The notes: a model not told the origin generated them from the letters alone. A stretch of DNA of 64,000 bases from Pararoseomonas baculiformis (GCF_017813395.1 NZ_JAGIZB010000004.1:186001-250000); one strand, 5' to 3'. Numbered from the stretch's first letter, positions 22,701 to 32,614 are shown. Translations and numbers: made by a program.

Positions 22701-23552
22701 TCAGGCGCGCTTCTGCTTGAGGAGATCGGCGAGGAAGTCCTGCACGCGGTCGATCACCTGCATGCGACTATGGGAGACGCCGGGCACCAGGTCGAAACGG
22801 ACCTTCACCCCGGCGGATTCGAAGGATTTCTGCAGCGCCTTCAGCCGCTCCGGCCGCGTGCGGCCCGCATCATTGGCCCCTTCCATCCAGTAGGTGCCGC
22901 CGGGCTTGTGGGTGATCTCCCAGGTTTCGAGGTCGGCATCGCCCACCAGCATCTGCACGGGCACCTGGGCCAGCGCCTCGCGGTCGAACGCGATCCCGAA
23001 GACCTCCTTCAGGTTCCGGATGCCCACCCACCAGTCCCGGTCGGCGTCGAGAAGCGTGACCGAGCCGGAAGCGCCGATGCAGGCGGCCCAGAGCTTTCCC
23101 GGATGCAGGATCGCGAAGCGATGGGTGAAGTGCCCGCCGCCCGAGAAGCCGAACATGGCGAACTTGTCCCAGGCGCGGCCGTATTTCGCCGCCACCTCCT
23201 CCACCATGCCGAGCATCACCCGGTCATACCGGATGTCGCCCTCCTGCATGTATTTGTACCCGCTGCGCGCCCCGTCCCCGAGCGGCCCGATCGGGAAGAT
23301 CGGGCAGAGGATGACGCAGTTGTTCCAGCGCCCGAACTCCGCGAACCCGTCCCGGAAATCCAGGAAGGAGGTGCGGGAGGTGCCGTGGACACAGACCACC
23401 AGCTCCGTCTCCGGCCCGATCTGGGGCGGGACATAGAGGCAGTACTGGAAGCGCGGATCGATCTTGGCGGAATAGATGGCGGTCTTGCCGACATCATAGG
23501 TGGCGCGCAGCAGCCTGGCCTGCGCGTCCTCCTCCTTCAGCTGGGCGGACAT
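22701..23552 (-). CDS. Alpha/beta hydrolase
   Basis: The 283-residue protein has an oxyanion region ELVVCVHGTSR, the nucleophile elbow FAMFGFSGGGHFTHRFAILHP (G-F-S-G-G) and a late VPGVSHSRMQVID that supplies the His; VPVQMLVGDADLETWE contains the likely catalytic Asp. No signal peptide. It resembles esterase/PHB-depolymerase-like hydrolases seen beside ABC peptide-binding proteins. The substrate is unknown; placement between ggt and an SBP gene suggests work on an imported peptide or amide ester. Confidence 0.75.
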   Translation of the reverse strand: MSAQLKEEDAQARLLRATYDVGKTAIYSAKIDPRFQYCLYVPPQIGPETELVVCVHGTSRTSFLDFRDGFAEFGRWNNCVILCPIFPIGPLGDGARSGYKYMQEGDIRYDRVMLGMVEEVAAKYGRAWDKFAMFGFSGGGHFTHRFAILHPGKLWAACIGASGSVTLLDADRDWWVGIRNLKEVFGIAFDREALAQVPVQMLVGDADLETWEITHKPGGTYWMEGANDAGRTRPERLKALQKSFESAGVKVRFDLVPGVSHSRMQVIDRVQDFLADLLKQKRA

Positions 23553-23557
23553 GGAGT

Positions 23558-25153
23558 TCAGCCTTCCTTCGTGACGCCCATGGCGAGCGTGTACTGGTCG
23601 GCGCGGGTGACATAACCCACGCCCTTCTTCGCGGCCCAGACCGAGACCTCATGGTGCAGCGGGATCAGCGCCACGTCGCGGAAGGCGATGCCGCTGGCCT
23701 CGCCCAGCAGGGCGTTGCGCGCATTGTCGTCCATGGTCCGCAGCGCCTCCTTCAAGCGGCGGTCCACCTCGGGGTTGGAATAGCGCCCGCCATTGCTGAT
23801 GCCGAAGCCGGCCGCCTTGTCCTCGCTCGCGATCAGGGCGGACATGGGATTGCTCGTCTCGCCCGTGTTCACGCCCCAGGCGCCGAGGAAGCAGGAATGC
23901 TCCGTGCGCTGGCTGTTGCGCCCGGCATAGGTGGCCCAGGGCATCACCTCCGCCCGGCACTCGATGCCGATGCGGGTGAACATCTGCGCCACGGCCTGCA
24001 CGATCTTGGCATCGTTGATGTAGCGGTCATTCGGCCCATGCACCGTCAGGCGGAAGCCGCGGGGATAGCCGGCCTCGGCCAGCAGGGCGCGGGCGCGGTT
24101 AGGGTCGAAGGGCGTCACCTCCAGCGTCGGGTCGGTGCCGGGGCCGCCCTTGGGCAGGAACTGGGTGGCGACCACGGCCTGCCCTTCCATCACCCGCTCC
24201 GCGATCGCCTGCCGGTTGATGGCCATGGAAAGCGCCTGCCGGACCCGGAGGTCCTTGAACGGGTTCCGGTCCAGCGGGCGGCCATCCAGCCCCGTCACAT
24301 GCGGCGAGACCTCGTTCACCTGGTCCATGCCGAGATAGACGAAGCGTGAGGAGATGCCGCTGATGAGGTGCAGGCGCTGGTCCCCGCGGATGCGGTCCGT
24401 GTTGCCGGAGGCGACGGCCTCGATGATGTCGAGGTCGCCGGCCAGCAGCCCGGCCAGCCGGGCCGCGTCATCCGTCACCACCCGCAGTTCCACCCGTTCC
24501 CAGGGCGTGCGGCCGCCCCACCAGGAATCGTTGCGGTCCAGCACGATCCGGTTGCCGGGCACGTATTCGCGCAGGACGTAGGGGCCGGTGCCGATGGCGG
24601 CGCGGCCCGCATTGAACTCGGCGCTCGGCGCGTCCTTGAACTTCGCGCTGATGATCCGCACCCGCCCGATGGAGTTCAGCAGCAGCGGGTCCGGCGCCCG
24701 CGTCTCCACCAGCAGCGTGTAGGGATCTGGCGCGGACATCGCCTTGATGCTGCGCGTATAGGTGCGGAAGGAGGCTGCGCTGGGAATCTCCGTGGCGCGG
24801 CGGATGGAAACAATCGCGTCCTCGGCCGTGAAGGGCGTGCCATCGGAGAAGCGGACATCGCGCAGCCTGAAGGTCCAGTGCGTGTCGTCCTGGCGCGTCC
24901 AGGACTCCGCCAGGCCGGGCACGGAGCGCGAGGCATGGTCGTTGACGATCAGGCTGTCGAAGATATGGGTCGCCACCGCGTTGTTCGGGGCGTTGCTCAG
25001 CAGATGCGGGTCCAGCGTGGTGTTCGGCGCCGCCATGCCGATCCGGAGCACGCCCCCGGCGCCCTGTGCCCTGGCCGCCGCCAGCCATCCCGGCGCCACC
25101 CAGCAGGCCCCCGAGGCCAGGGCCAGGCGAAGGAGGTCGCGTCGCTGAGTCAT
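23558..25153 (-). CDS. ABC transporter substrate-binding protein, family 5 (peptide/nickel/glutathione type)
   Basis: The 531-residue exported protein starts with a twin-arginine-like signal (MTQRRDLLRLALASG...ARA, about residues 1-32), then GVLRIGMAAPNTTLDPHLLSN, LAESWTRQDDTHWTFRLRDV-like and RFSDGTPFTAEDAI segments and PFKDLRVRQALSMAINRQAI, the SBP_bac_5 signature. Such proteins deliver di- and oligopeptides, glutathione or opines. No permease or ATPase genes are adjacent, so the transporter core is encoded elsewhere. It is the first gene of the three-gene minus cassette; hydrolase follows after 5 bp. The 134-bp gap upstream holds its promoter and that of plsC. Confidence 0.85.
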   Translation of the reverse strand: MTQRRDLLRLALASGACWVAPGWLAAARAQGAGGVLRIGMAAPNTTLDPHLLSNAPNNAVATHIFDSLIVNDHASRSVPGLAESWTRQDDTHWTFRLRDVRFSDGTPFTAEDAIVSIRRATEIPSAASFRTYTRSIKAMSAPDPYTLLVETRAPDPLLLNSIGRVRIISAKFKDAPSAEFNAGRAAIGTGPYVLREYVPGNRIVLDRNDSWWGGRTPWERVELRVVTDDAARLAGLLAGDLDIIEAVASGNTDRIRGDQRLHLISGISSRFVYLGMDQVNEVSPHVTGLDGRPLDRNPFKDLRVRQALSMAINRQAIAERVMEGQAVVATQFLPKGGPGTDPTLEVTPFDPNRARALLAEAGYPRGFRLTVHGPNDRYINDAKIVQAVAQMFTRIGIECRAEVMPWATYAGRNSQRTEHSCFLGAWGVNTGETSNPMSALIASEDKAAGFGISNGGRYSNPEVDRRLKEALRTMDDNARNALLGEASGIAFRDVALIPLHHEVSVWAAKKGVGYVTRADQYTLAMGVTKEG

Positions 25154-25287
25154 GTCACCGGTCCCCTTGGGTCGTCGGAGACTAGAACCGGCCCGCATCC
25201 GGGGTCGAGGGGCCCGGAAGGGGAGCGTCACGCGGCTGTCACCCCGGCGCCATGGACGTGCCCTCGCTGCCGGGCTAACCCGCGCTG

Positions 25288-26217
25288 ATGGATGCCTCCA
25301 TACGCGACCCAGCCGAGGCCCTTGCCCCTCCCAGTCGCCTGCGCCGGCGCAAGCCGCTGCGCTTCCGCCGCGCCCTGCCCGGCGGGCGCCTGTTCGACGT
25401 GATGGGGGACCGCCCCTTCGGCGGGCGGTTCCGCGCCGTCCGGCGCCTCGTCCTCGGCACGCTCTGGACCCTCGCCGCCATGCCTGTCCAGGCGGTCCTG
25501 CTGCTCCTGCCGGGCCGGCCGAAGATCGTCTTCGCCCGCGTTTACTGGCGGGTGATGTGCTTCCTGCTGGGGATGCGGATCCGGGTGGTGGGCACCCGCC
25601 TCGGCGCGCCGCGCACCCTCTACCTCGCCAACCACTCCTCCTGGCTCGATATCCTCGTGCTCGGCGCCACGCTGGAGGCCGCCTTCGTCTCCAAGGCCGA
25701 GGTCGGGCGCTGGCCGCTGATCGGCACGGTCGCGAGGCTCGGCCGCACCGTCTTCGTCTCCCGCTCCCGCGGACGCACGGGCAACGAGGCGAAGGAGATG
25801 CGGGACCGGCTGGCCACCGGAAACTCCCTTATCCTGTTCCCGGAAGGCACCAGCTCGGACGGCACCCGGGTGCTGCCCTTCCGCTCCTCCTTCCTGGCGG
25901 TGGCCGATGCGGCGGAGCTGATCCAGCCCGTTTCCGTCGCCTATGACCGGCTGGGCGGCCTGCCGGCCTGCCGGCGGGACCGGCCGGTCTTCGCCTGGTA
26001 TGGCGACATGTCCATCGGCCCCCATGCCTGGCGCCTCTGCCGCCATGCCGGGCTTCGCGTCACCATCCTGCTGCACGACCCGGTGGAGCCCTCGGCCATC
26101 CCGAACCGCAAGGCCCTCTCCGCCGCCGCCGAGGCCACGGTGGCCGAAGGCGCGGCCATCCTGCGCCAGAACCGGGAACCCAGGCCGCTGCCGGTGCGGG
26201 CGGCCGTGACCGCATGA
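25288..26217 (+). CDS. Lysophospholipid acyltransferase (PlsC family; possibly OlsA)
   Basis: The 309-residue protein has a hydrophobic anchor (about 50-75), the acyltransferase block I LYLANHSSWLDILVLG (His-x4-Asp), SKAEVGRWPLIGTVARLGRTVFVSR, and block III LILFPEGTSSDGTRVLPF. PlsC enzymes acylate 1-acylglycerol-3-phosphate; OlsA acylates lyso-ornithine lipid made by OlsB. OlsA is favoured because olsB is the previous plus-strand gene, but a general PlsC is possible. It precedes miaB by 156 bp. Confidence 0.85.
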   Translation: MDASIRDPAEALAPPSRLRRRKPLRFRRALPGGRLFDVMGDRPFGGRFRAVRRLVLGTLWTLAAMPVQAVLLLLPGRPKIVFARVYWRVMCFLLGMRIRVVGTRLGAPRTLYLANHSSWLDILVLGATLEAAFVSKAEVGRWPLIGTVARLGRTVFVSRSRGRTGNEAKEMRDRLATGNSLILFPEGTSSDGTRVLPFRSSFLAVADAAELIQPVSVAYDRLGGLPACRRDRPVFAWYGDMSIGPHAWRLCRHAGLRVTILLHDPVEPSAIPNRKALSAAAEATVAEGAAILRQNREPRPLPVRAAVTA

Positions 26218-26373
26218 GGGGCCGCTTGACGGGAATCGCGGCGTTCCGCGACCCTTCCGGGATGGCCGCGCCCTTCCCCAGCGCGCCGGGCTTTTCTTGA
26301 CCTGGAAGGCCCCGCGCCGCACATCCCCCCGGCCCGAAGCCGCCAGCTTCGGAACGAGAGGGTCTTTCGCCAG

Positions 26374-27783
26374 ATGAGCAGTTCCACCGGCCCCGATATG
26401 GCCGGTCCGGCCCCCGCCCAGGGGCAGGCCAGGGCCACCCGCAAGCTCCTGATCCGCACCTGGGGCTGCCAGATGAATGTCTATGACAGCGGGCGGATGG
26501 CCGACATCCTCGCCCCGCTCGGCTATGCGCCGACCGAGAGCGCGGAGGAGGCCGACATGGTCATCCTCAACACCTGCCACATCCGGGAGAAGGCGAGCGA
26601 GAAGGTCTTCTCCGATCTCGGGCGCCTGCGGGAGACGAAGAAGGCCCGCGCGGCGGAAGGCCGCCAGACCGTCATCGCGGTGGCCGGCTGCGTCGCCCAG
26701 GCGGAGGGCGCCGAGATCACGGCCCGCGCCCCCTGGGTGGACATCGTGCTGGGCCCGCAGACCTATCACCGCCTGCCGGAGATGGTGGCCCGCGCCAGCC
26801 GCGCGGCCGGCGCCGTGATCGAGACGGATTTCCCCGCCGAGGACAAGTTCGACCACCTGCCCGAGGCCCGCGCGCCCCAGGGTCCCGTCGCCTTCCTCAC
26901 CATCCAGGAGGGCTGCGACAAGTTCTGCTCCTTCTGCGTGGTCCCCTATACGCGCGGCGCGGAGTTTTCCCGCCCAGCGGCGGCCATTCTCGCGGAGGCC
27001 CGGCAGCTGGCGGCCAATGGCGCGCGGGAAATCGCGCTGCTTGGCCAGAACGTGAATGCCTGGGCCGGCGCGTCTCCCGATGGCAACAGCTGGCGCCTCG
27101 CGCGTTTGTTGCGGGAACTGGCGGAAATTCCGGGCGTTGCTCGTTTGCGCTACACAACGAGCCACCCGCGCGACATGGACGACGACCTCATCGCGGCCCA
27201 TGGGGAGATCCCCTCCCTGATGCCCTACCTGCACCTTCCGGTGCAGAGCGGTTCGGACCGGGTGCTGGCCGCGATGAACCGGGGGCACAAGGCGGATCTC
27301 TACTTCCGCATCGCGGACCGCCTGCGGGAGGCCCGGCCCGACCTGGCGCTCACCTCCGACTTCATCGTGGGCCATCCCGGCGAGACCGCGGCGGATTTCG
27401 ACGCGACGATGAGGCTGGTGGAGCGGATCGGCTTCGCCGGGGCCTATTCCTTCAAGTACTCGGCCCGGCCGGGTACGCCCGCCGCCTCCATGGCCGGCCT
27501 GGTGCCGGAGGCGGAGAAGGATTCCCGCCTGCAAACCCTGCAGGCCCTGCTCCGGCAGCAGCAGGACGATTTCAACCGCGCCTGCGTCGGGCGCGTGGTG
27601 GATGTGCTCATCACCGGCACGGGGCGGCATCCCGGCCAGGTGGCGGGCCGCAGCCCGTGGCTCCAGCCGGTTCATGCAACCGGCGCAGCCCCGGTGGGCG
27701 CCGTGGTCCCGATGACATTGGAGGCCGCGCTCCCCAATTCTCTTTCCGCAAACATGGTGCATGAGGAGTCTGCCGCCGCTTGA
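26374..27783 (+). CDS. miaB: tRNA-2-methylthio-N6-dimethylallyladenosine synthase
   Basis: The 469-residue radical-SAM methylthiotransferase has an N-terminal UPF0004 domain with [14 protein letters not shown] and [17 protein letters not shown] and [10 protein letters not shown] (cluster Cys residues), the radical SAM motif [16 protein letters not shown] (CxxxCxxC), [34 protein letters not shown] and a C-terminal TRAM domain with [10 protein letters not shown]. It adds the methylthio group to i6A37 of tRNA. The last 4 bp overlap phoH. It opens the miaB-phoH-ybeY-corC-lnt operon. Confidence 0.95.
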   Translation: MSSSTGPDMAGPAPAQGQARATRKLLIRTWGCQMNVYDSGRMADILAPLGYAPTESAEEADMVILNTCHIREKASEKVFSDLGRLRETKKARAAEGRQTVIAVAGCVAQAEGAEITARAPWVDIVLGPQTYHRLPEMVARASRAAGAVIETDFPAEDKFDHLPEARAPQGPVAFLTIQEGCDKFCSFCVVPYTRGAEFSRPAAAILAEARQLAANGAREIALLGQNVNAWAGASPDGNSWRLARLLRELAEIPGVARLRYTTSHPRDMDDDLIAAHGEIPSLMPYLHLPVQSGSDRVLAAMNRGHKADLYFRIADRLREARPDLALTSDFIVGHPGETAADFDATMRLVERIGFAGAYSFKYSARPGTPAASMAGLVPEAEKDSRLQTLQALLRQQQDDFNRACVGRVVDVLITGTGRHPGQVAGRSPWLQPVHATGAAPVGAVVPMTLEAALPNSLSANMVHEESAAA

Positions 27784-28856
27784 CCCAGATCGCCGCCCCG
27801 GCCGGGGGTATCGCCCTCCGGTCCGATCCCCGCTCGGCGGTGCGTTCCGGCTTCGCGCCGGATGCCCAGCGGACCGTCACCCTGAGCTTCGACGACAACG
27901 CCCTGTTGCCGATGCTCTATGGGGAACACGACCGGCACCTGTCGCGGATCGAGCAGCGACTGGGGGTCCGGATCGCATCGCGCGGGAACCGCGCCACGAT
28001 CAGCGGCGGGGCGGAGGCGACAGGGCTGGCGGAATCGGTCCTGCGATCCCTTTGGCAACGCCTGGAAAGAGGAGACGCGACCGGCATGGCAGAGGTTGAG
28101 GCCGCGCTGCGCATGGCTGATGGCCCGGTGGAAGACCCGCGCCTGCCGCTGGCCGATATGCCGGCCATCCGCACCCGCAAGGGCGCCATCGCGCCCCGTA
28201 GCCGCACCCAGGCGGCCTATATGGACCTGCTGCAGCGGCAGGAGATGGTCTTCGGCGTCGGCCCGGCCGGCACCGGCAAGACCTATCTGGCCGTGGCGCA
28301 GGGCGTGGCCCTGCTGATGGCGGGCCGCGTGGACCGGATCATCCTGTCCCGCCCGGCGGTCGAGGCCGGCGAGCGGCTGGGCTTCCTGCCCGGCGACATG
28401 AAGGAGAAGGTCGATCCCTATCTCCGCCCGCTCTATGACGCGCTGCATGACATGATGCCGGCCGACCAGGTGGCGCGCCGCATCGTCTCGGGCGAGATCG
28501 AGATCGCGCCGCTGGCCTTCATGCGCGGCCGGACGCTGGCCCATTCCTATGCGATCTTGGACGAGGCGCAGAACACCACGCCGGCCCAGATGAAGATGTT
28601 CCTCACCCGCATGGGCGAGGGCGCGCGGATGGTGATCACGGGCGACCCCAGCCAGGTGGACCTGCCGCCCGGCCAGAAATCCGGCCTGGTGGAGGCCCTT
28701 TCCATCCTGGATGGGGTGGAGGGCATCGGGATCACGCGCTTCGCCGAGGCCGATGTGGTAAGGCATCCCCTGGTCGGGCGCATCGTCTCGGCCTATGGCC
28801 GGGCCGAAGCTGCCGCCGATGGGCGCGGCGCCCCGCGCGGGAAGAACAGGGAGTAG
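27780..28856 (+). CDS. phoH: PhoH-like ATPase
   Basis: A 358-residue protein with an N-terminal KH-like region and a PhoH P-loop NTPase domain: Walker [16 protein letters not shown] (Lys167), [33 protein letters not shown], Walker [21 protein letters not shown] and [12 protein letters not shown]. It is usually paired with YbeY, and is thought to act in RNA turnover. The start is a TTG overlapping the miaB TGA by 4 bp; a coupled non-ATG start is plausible, no later ATG preserves the N-terminal domain. Confidence 0.92.
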   Translation: MTQIAAPAGGIALRSDPRSAVRSGFAPDAQRTVTLSFDDNALLPMLYGEHDRHLSRIEQRLGVRIASRGNRATISGGAEATGLAESVLRSLWQRLERGDATGMAEVEAALRMADGPVEDPRLPLADMPAIRTRKGAIAPRSRTQAAYMDLLQRQEMVFGVGPAGTGKTYLAVAQGVALLMAGRVDRIILSRPAVEAGERLGFLPGDMKEKVDPYLRPLYDALHDMMPADQVARRIVSGEIEIAPLAFMRGRTLAHSYAILDEAQNTTPAQMKMFLTRMGEGARMVITGDPSQVDLPPGQKSGLVEALSILDGVEGIGITRFAEADVVRHPLVGRIVSAYGRAEAAADGRGAPRGKNRE

Positions 28857-28863
28857 GAAAGAG

Positions 28864-29421
28864 GTGGGCAGTCGCCCGCCCGGCGGTGGTGCCGCCGGGC
28901 CTTCACATAGCAGCGCCGGCGGCTGGGCCGCCGGGCTGGATCACGAGCCTCCGGCCGATCCGGGCGGGTGGGATCATGACATCGAAGTGGTGGTGGAGGA
29001 CCCGGCATGGCGGTCCGCCGTGCCACGGGTGGAGGAGGTCGCGCGCCGTGCCGCGGCGGCCGCCTTCGACGAATCCGGCATCACCGGCGCCGTGACGGTG
29101 CTGCTGACCGGGGACCGTGCCGTAAAGCGCCTGAACGGCGACCATCGCGGCAAGGTCAAGCCGACCAATGTCCTGTCGTTCCCGCCTCTCCATCCCGACC
29201 TGCCCGGCGATGTGGCGCTGGCCCTGGGCGTCGTCCGCCGCGAGGCACGGGCGGCCGGGCGAACGGTGATGGCGCATCTCTCCCATCTGGTCGCCCATGG
29301 GGTGCTGCACCTGGTCGGCCATGACCATCTGCGCGCCGGGGAGGCGCGGCGGATGGAGCGGGCCGAGGCGCGGGTCATGCGCCGCCTGGCCCTGCCCAAT
29401 CCCTGGAGGGGGATCGCGTGA
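28864..29421 (+). CDS. ybeY: Endoribonuclease YbeY
   Basis: The zinc motif HGVLHLVGHDH (H-x3-H-x5-H) near the C-terminus and KRLNGDHRGKVKPTNVLSFP identify YbeY, the metalloendoribonuclease of 16S rRNA 3' processing and ribosome quality control. The core domain begins about 40 residues in; the N-terminal part is Gly/Pro/His-rich and has no match I recognise. The start is uncertain: a GTG at 28864 directly after AGGAAAGAG is taken; an ATG at 28795 inside phoH is the alternative. The stop overlaps corC by 4 bp (GTGA). Confidence 0.88.
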   Translation: MGSRPPGGGAAGPSHSSAGGWAAGLDHEPPADPGGWDHDIEVVVEDPAWRSAVPRVEEVARRAAAAAFDESGITGAVTVLLTGDRAVKRLNGDHRGKVKPTNVLSFPPLHPDLPGDVALALGVVRREARAAGRTVMAHLSHLVAHGVLHLVGHDHLRAGEARRMERAEARVMRRLALPNPWRGIA

Positions 29422-30359
29422 GCGAACGGCACGGACAAGACCGGAACAGCCTGTTCTGGAAATTTCAGGGCCTGCTCCGCCGGCGCGAGGCCGAAAGCGT
29501 GCGCGACCAGGTGGAAGCCCTGGTCGAGAGCGAGGGCGAGGAGGGCGCGGAGCCGGAGGCCGACGCGCTGGACGCCAATGAGCGCGTCATCCTCGGCAAT
29601 GTGCTGAAGCTGCGGAACAAGACCGCGGTGGATGTGATGGTGCCCCGCGCCGACATCATCGCCATGCCCTGCAACCTGACGCTTCAGGAATCCATCCAGC
29701 TCATCCAGCGCGAGGGGCATAGCCGCTTCCCCGTCTACCAGGAGAATCTGGATGACATCCGGGGCATGATCCACATCAAGGACGTGTTCGCGGCCGTGGG
29801 GCGGGAAAGCGAGCCCTTCTCCCTGGAAGCGGTGCTGCGCCCCCTGCTCTTCGTGGTTCCGCAGGTGCCCGTGCTAGACCTGCTGCTGCAGATGCGCGAG
29901 GCGCGGACGCATATGGCGCTGGTGGTGGACGAGTATGGCGGCATCGACGGGCTGGTGACGATCGAGGACCTGGTCGAGACCATCGTGGGCGACATCTCGG
30001 ACGAGCATGACGAGGAGGCGCCGCCCCAGGTGACCGAGCGCCCCGATGGCAGCCTGGACCTGGACGCCCGCATGAAGATCGAGGATTTCGAGACCCGCAT
30101 GGGCGAGATCCTGACCACCGAGGAACGCCACCAGGATATCGACACCGTTGGCGGGCTGGTCTTCACCCTGGCCGGGCGGGTGCCCGCGCGGGGGGAGTTG
30201 GTCTCCCACAGCTCCGGGCTGGAATTCCGCGTGCTGGAGGCTGATCCGCGCCGCATTAGGCGGGTCCGGGTCCGCCGCCCACCGCCCGCGGCCCCCGCCA
30301 TCGAGCTACCGGGCGCCGGCCATGCGCCCGGGATGCCTTCCTCCCAGGCCGCAGAATAG
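29418..30359 (+). CDS. corC: CorC/HlyC family CBS-domain protein
   Basis: The 313-residue cytoplasmic protein contains VDVMVPRADIIAM and two CBS domains (about 70-125 and 135-195; HSRFPVYQENLDDIRGMIHIKDVF and THMALVVDEYGGIDGLVTIEDLVETIVGDI), then a CorC_HlyC C-terminal domain (about 220-285; IDTVGGLVFTLAGRVPARGE). It lacks the DUF21 membrane domain of longer relatives. CorC influences Mg/Co export. The GTG start overlaps ybeY; the gene is the usual neighbour of lnt. Confidence 0.9.
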   Translation: MSERHGQDRNSLFWKFQGLLRRREAESVRDQVEALVESEGEEGAEPEADALDANERVILGNVLKLRNKTAVDVMVPRADIIAMPCNLTLQESIQLIQREGHSRFPVYQENLDDIRGMIHIKDVFAAVGRESEPFSLEAVLRPLLFVVPQVPVLDLLLQMREARTHMALVVDEYGGIDGLVTIEDLVETIVGDISDEHDEEAPPQVTERPDGSLDLDARMKIEDFETRMGEILTTEERHQDIDTVGGLVFTLAGRVPARGELVSHSSGLEFRVLEADPRRIRRVRVRRPPPAAPAIELPGAGHAPGMPSSQAAE

Positions 30360-30374
30360 AATCGAAAGAATCCC

Positions 30375-31931
30375 GTGCAGCGCCTGATCCGGCACCTGGA
30401 GTCGCGCGCGGGCTGGCGCGCGCTTGTCACGGCCTTCGGGCTGGGTGGGCTGGCAGCCCTGGCCATGCCCCCCATCCATGCCATCCCGGTCCTGCTGATC
30501 GCCCTTCCCGGCCTTCTGCTGCTGCTGGGCAAGGCCGGAAGCTGGAAGCGCGCCGCCATGCTCGGCTGGGCCTTCGGCTGGGGGCACCATGTCATCGGCC
30601 TCTACTGGATCACCTACTCGATCCTGACCGAGGCGGAGCGGCTCTGGTGGCTCGTGCCGCTGGCGGTGCCCCTGCTGGCCCTGTGGATGGGCATCTATTC
30701 GGTCATCCCGGCCTTGCTGGCCTGGAAGGCGCGGCCGGGCTGGCCGCGTGCGCTGGTCCTGGCCGGAGGATGGGTGCTGGCCGAGTTCGTGCGTGGATGG
30801 GCCTTCACGGGCTTTCCCTGGAACCTGCTGGGCTCGGCATGGGCCTTCGCGGCCCTGCCCGTGCAGGGCGCCGCCTGGATCGGCACGCATGGCCTTTCCC
30901 TCGTGACGGTGCTGCTGGCCTGCACGCCGCTGCTGGGGCGCCGCGCCATGGCCGGAGGTGCCGCCGCGATCCTGGCCTTCGCCGGGCTGGGCGTGCTGCG
31001 CCTCCTGCCGGAGGAGCCGCCGGCCCTGCCCGTCACCCTGGTCCTGGTGCAGGGGAACGTGGCCCAGGAGGCGAAATGGCGGGAGGAGAGCCGCTGGCCG
31101 ATCTTCCGCCGCTATCTCGAGCTGAGCCGCCAGGGAGCGGAAATGGTGGAGCGGGAGGCACCGGGCACGCGCCCCGTGATCATCTGGCCGGAGACAGCCA
31201 GTCCCTTCCTCCTGGCCGACGACCCCGAGGCCCGGCGGATCGCCGCCGCCGCCCTGCCCGGCAATGGCCTGCTCCTGGCCGGGACGGTGCGCGCCGAATG
31301 GGGGCCGGACCGGCGGCCGACCAAGCTGTTCAACAGCCTCGTCGCCCTGGAGCCGGACGGGCAGATCGCCGCCGTCTACGACAAGGCCCATCTTGTCCCC
31401 TTCGGCGAGTACATGCCGCTTTCGGGCCTGCTGCCGATCCGTGTGGTCCGCGGCGGCGTGGATTTCCAGGGCGGCCCGGGCCCGGTGGCCCTGCCCCTGC
31501 CCGGCCTGCCCCCCGCCGGGCCCCTGATCTGCTACGAGGTCATCTTCCCCGGCGCCGTGGTAGGCGCGGAACGCCCGGGATGGCTGCTGAACATCACCAA
31601 TGACGCGTGGTTCGGCATTTCGGCCGGCCCCTACCAGCATCTGGCGACCGCGCGGCTGCGCGCGGTGGAGGAAGGCCTGCCCCTGGCCAGGGCCGCGCAG
31701 ACCGGCATTTCGGCCAGCTTCGATTCGCGGGGGCGCGAGATCACGCGCCTTGCCCTCGGGGAAACGGGAATCGCGCTTTCCCCGCTGCCGGCGGCGGGGG
31801 AGCCCACGCCCTTCGCCCGCCTCGGCCTTGTGATCCCCGCTGTCCTGGCGCTGCTGGCATTACTGGGGGGATGGTGGGGTCATCGCAGGCAGGTGCTGGG
31901 CAGGCGAACTTCGCCGTCCTTCACAACCTAG
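30375..31931 (+). CDS. lnt: Apolipoprotein N-acyltransferase
   Basis: A 518-residue inner membrane protein with about six N-terminal helices (residues 18-200) and a periplasmic nitrilase domain. The catalytic triad is visible as Glu273 (WPETASPF), Lys337 (YDKAHLVPFGEYMP) and Cys386 (LICYEVIFP); a further helix closes the C-terminus (LVIPAVLALLALLGGWW). Lnt adds the third acyl chain to lipoproteins after Lgt and LspA. Starts with GTG at 30375, 15 bp after corC. The 176 bp that follow are AT-richer, with a T7 run (31949-31955). Confidence 0.95.
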   Translation: MQRLIRHLESRAGWRALVTAFGLGGLAALAMPPIHAIPVLLIALPGLLLLLGKAGSWKRAAMLGWAFGWGHHVIGLYWITYSILTEAERLWWLVPLAVPLLALWMGIYSVIPALLAWKARPGWPRALVLAGGWVLAEFVRGWAFTGFPWNLLGSAWAFAALPVQGAAWIGTHGLSLVTVLLACTPLLGRRAMAGGAAAILAFAGLGVLRLLPEEPPALPVTLVLVQGNVAQEAKWREESRWPIFRRYLELSRQGAEMVEREAPGTRPVIIWPETASPFLLADDPEARRIAAAALPGNGLLLAGTVRAEWGPDRRPTKLFNSLVALEPDGQIAAVYDKAHLVPFGEYMPLSGLLPIRVVRGGVDFQGGPGPVALPLPGLPPAGPLICYEVIFPGAVVGAERPGWLLNITNDAWFGISAGPYQHLATARLRAVEEGLPLARAAQTGISASFDSRGREITRLALGETGIALSPLPAAGEPTPFARLGLVIPAVLALLALLGGWWGHRRQVLGRRTSPSFTT

Positions 31932-31948
31932 TTATGAGCATCCGTTCC

Positions 31949-32000
31949 TTTTTTTAGAATCCTCGAAAGAGTTGACAATTCGTTAGGTTGCCGCCAAGTT
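31949..32000 (+). promoter_or_regulatory. Possible promoter region for the XRE regulator gene
   Basis: A T7 run (31949-31955) is followed by an exact TTGACA hexamer at 31972-31977 in locally AT-rich sequence. A 17-bp spacer would place CAAGTT at the -10 position, a poor match, so sigma-70 use is uncertain. The xre gene has a 130-bp leader if this is the promoter. Confidence 0.3.
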
Positions 32001-32107
32001 CTCAACAGCATTGCAGGGATCTATGATGCGCGCGGCGGGGCCCCGTGGTCATGGTGTGCAGGACGTGCGCCGCTCCCCTGCCTATCGAGATGAAGGAGTG
32101 GCGCCAC

Positions 32108-32566
32108 ATGTCGGGCGAGGAGGCGCTTGAGCGGACGGAACGTCCCGAACATCGGCCGAGCCCGATCGATGTTCATGTTGGAAGCCGTGTCCGCCTTCGC
32201 CGCACCCTGATGGGGATGAGCCAGGAGAAGCTGGGGGAGGCGCTTGGCCTCACCTTCCAGCAGGTCCAGAAATACGAGCGTGGCGTGAACCGGATCGGCG
32301 CCAGCCGCCTGTTCGACCTGGCCCGCGTGCTCGACGTGCCGATCGGCTTCTTCTTCGACGACATGCCGGACAGCATGGGCGGCACCTCCTCGGGCTTCCG
32401 CTCGCGCCTCTCCTCCGGCTTCGCCGAATCGCAGGACGGTTTCGAGGACGACACGCTGCACAAGCGCGAGACGCTGGAACTGGTCCGGGCCTATTACCGG
32501 ATCACGGAGCCTGCGGTGCGCAAGCGCGTCTTCGACCTGATCAAGAGCCTCGCCCCCACGGAGTAA
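32108..32566 (+). CDS. XRE family transcriptional regulator
   Basis: A 152-residue protein with a Cro/CI-type helix-turn-helix (about 25-80): HVGSRVRLRRTLMGMSQEKLGEALGLTFQQVQKYERGVNRIGASRLFDLARVLDVP in consecutive pieces. The C-terminal part ends with LELVRAYYRITEPAVRKRVFDLIKSL, a segment shared by an abundant alphaproteobacterial XRE group that includes regulators of cell cycle and envelope functions. The ATG at 32108 follows AAGGAG at 32093-32098. It stands alone after lnt and converges on the DUF2244 gene. Confidence 0.88.
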   Translation: MSGEEALERTERPEHRPSPIDVHVGSRVRLRRTLMGMSQEKLGEALGLTFQQVQKYERGVNRIGASRLFDLARVLDVPIGFFFDDMPDSMGGTSSGFRSRLSSGFAESQDGFEDDTLHKRETLELVRAYYRITEPAVRKRVFDLIKSLAPTE

Positions 32567-32614
32567 GGGCTCTGGGAGTAAGGGTTGGGGCTGTTGAAAA
32601 GCTGCCCCTGAGCC

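Noticed and set aside
25228-27762. Very long minus-strand open frame of 844 codons opposite plsC and miaB
   Set aside because: It lies antisense to two clearly recognised genes, has low-complexity Gly/Arg/His-rich translation and no family motif; such frames are expected at this GC content.
32559-32583. Short direct repeat GGAGTAAGGG after the xre stop codon
   Set aside because: Only 10 bp, without further copies; too short to interpret.
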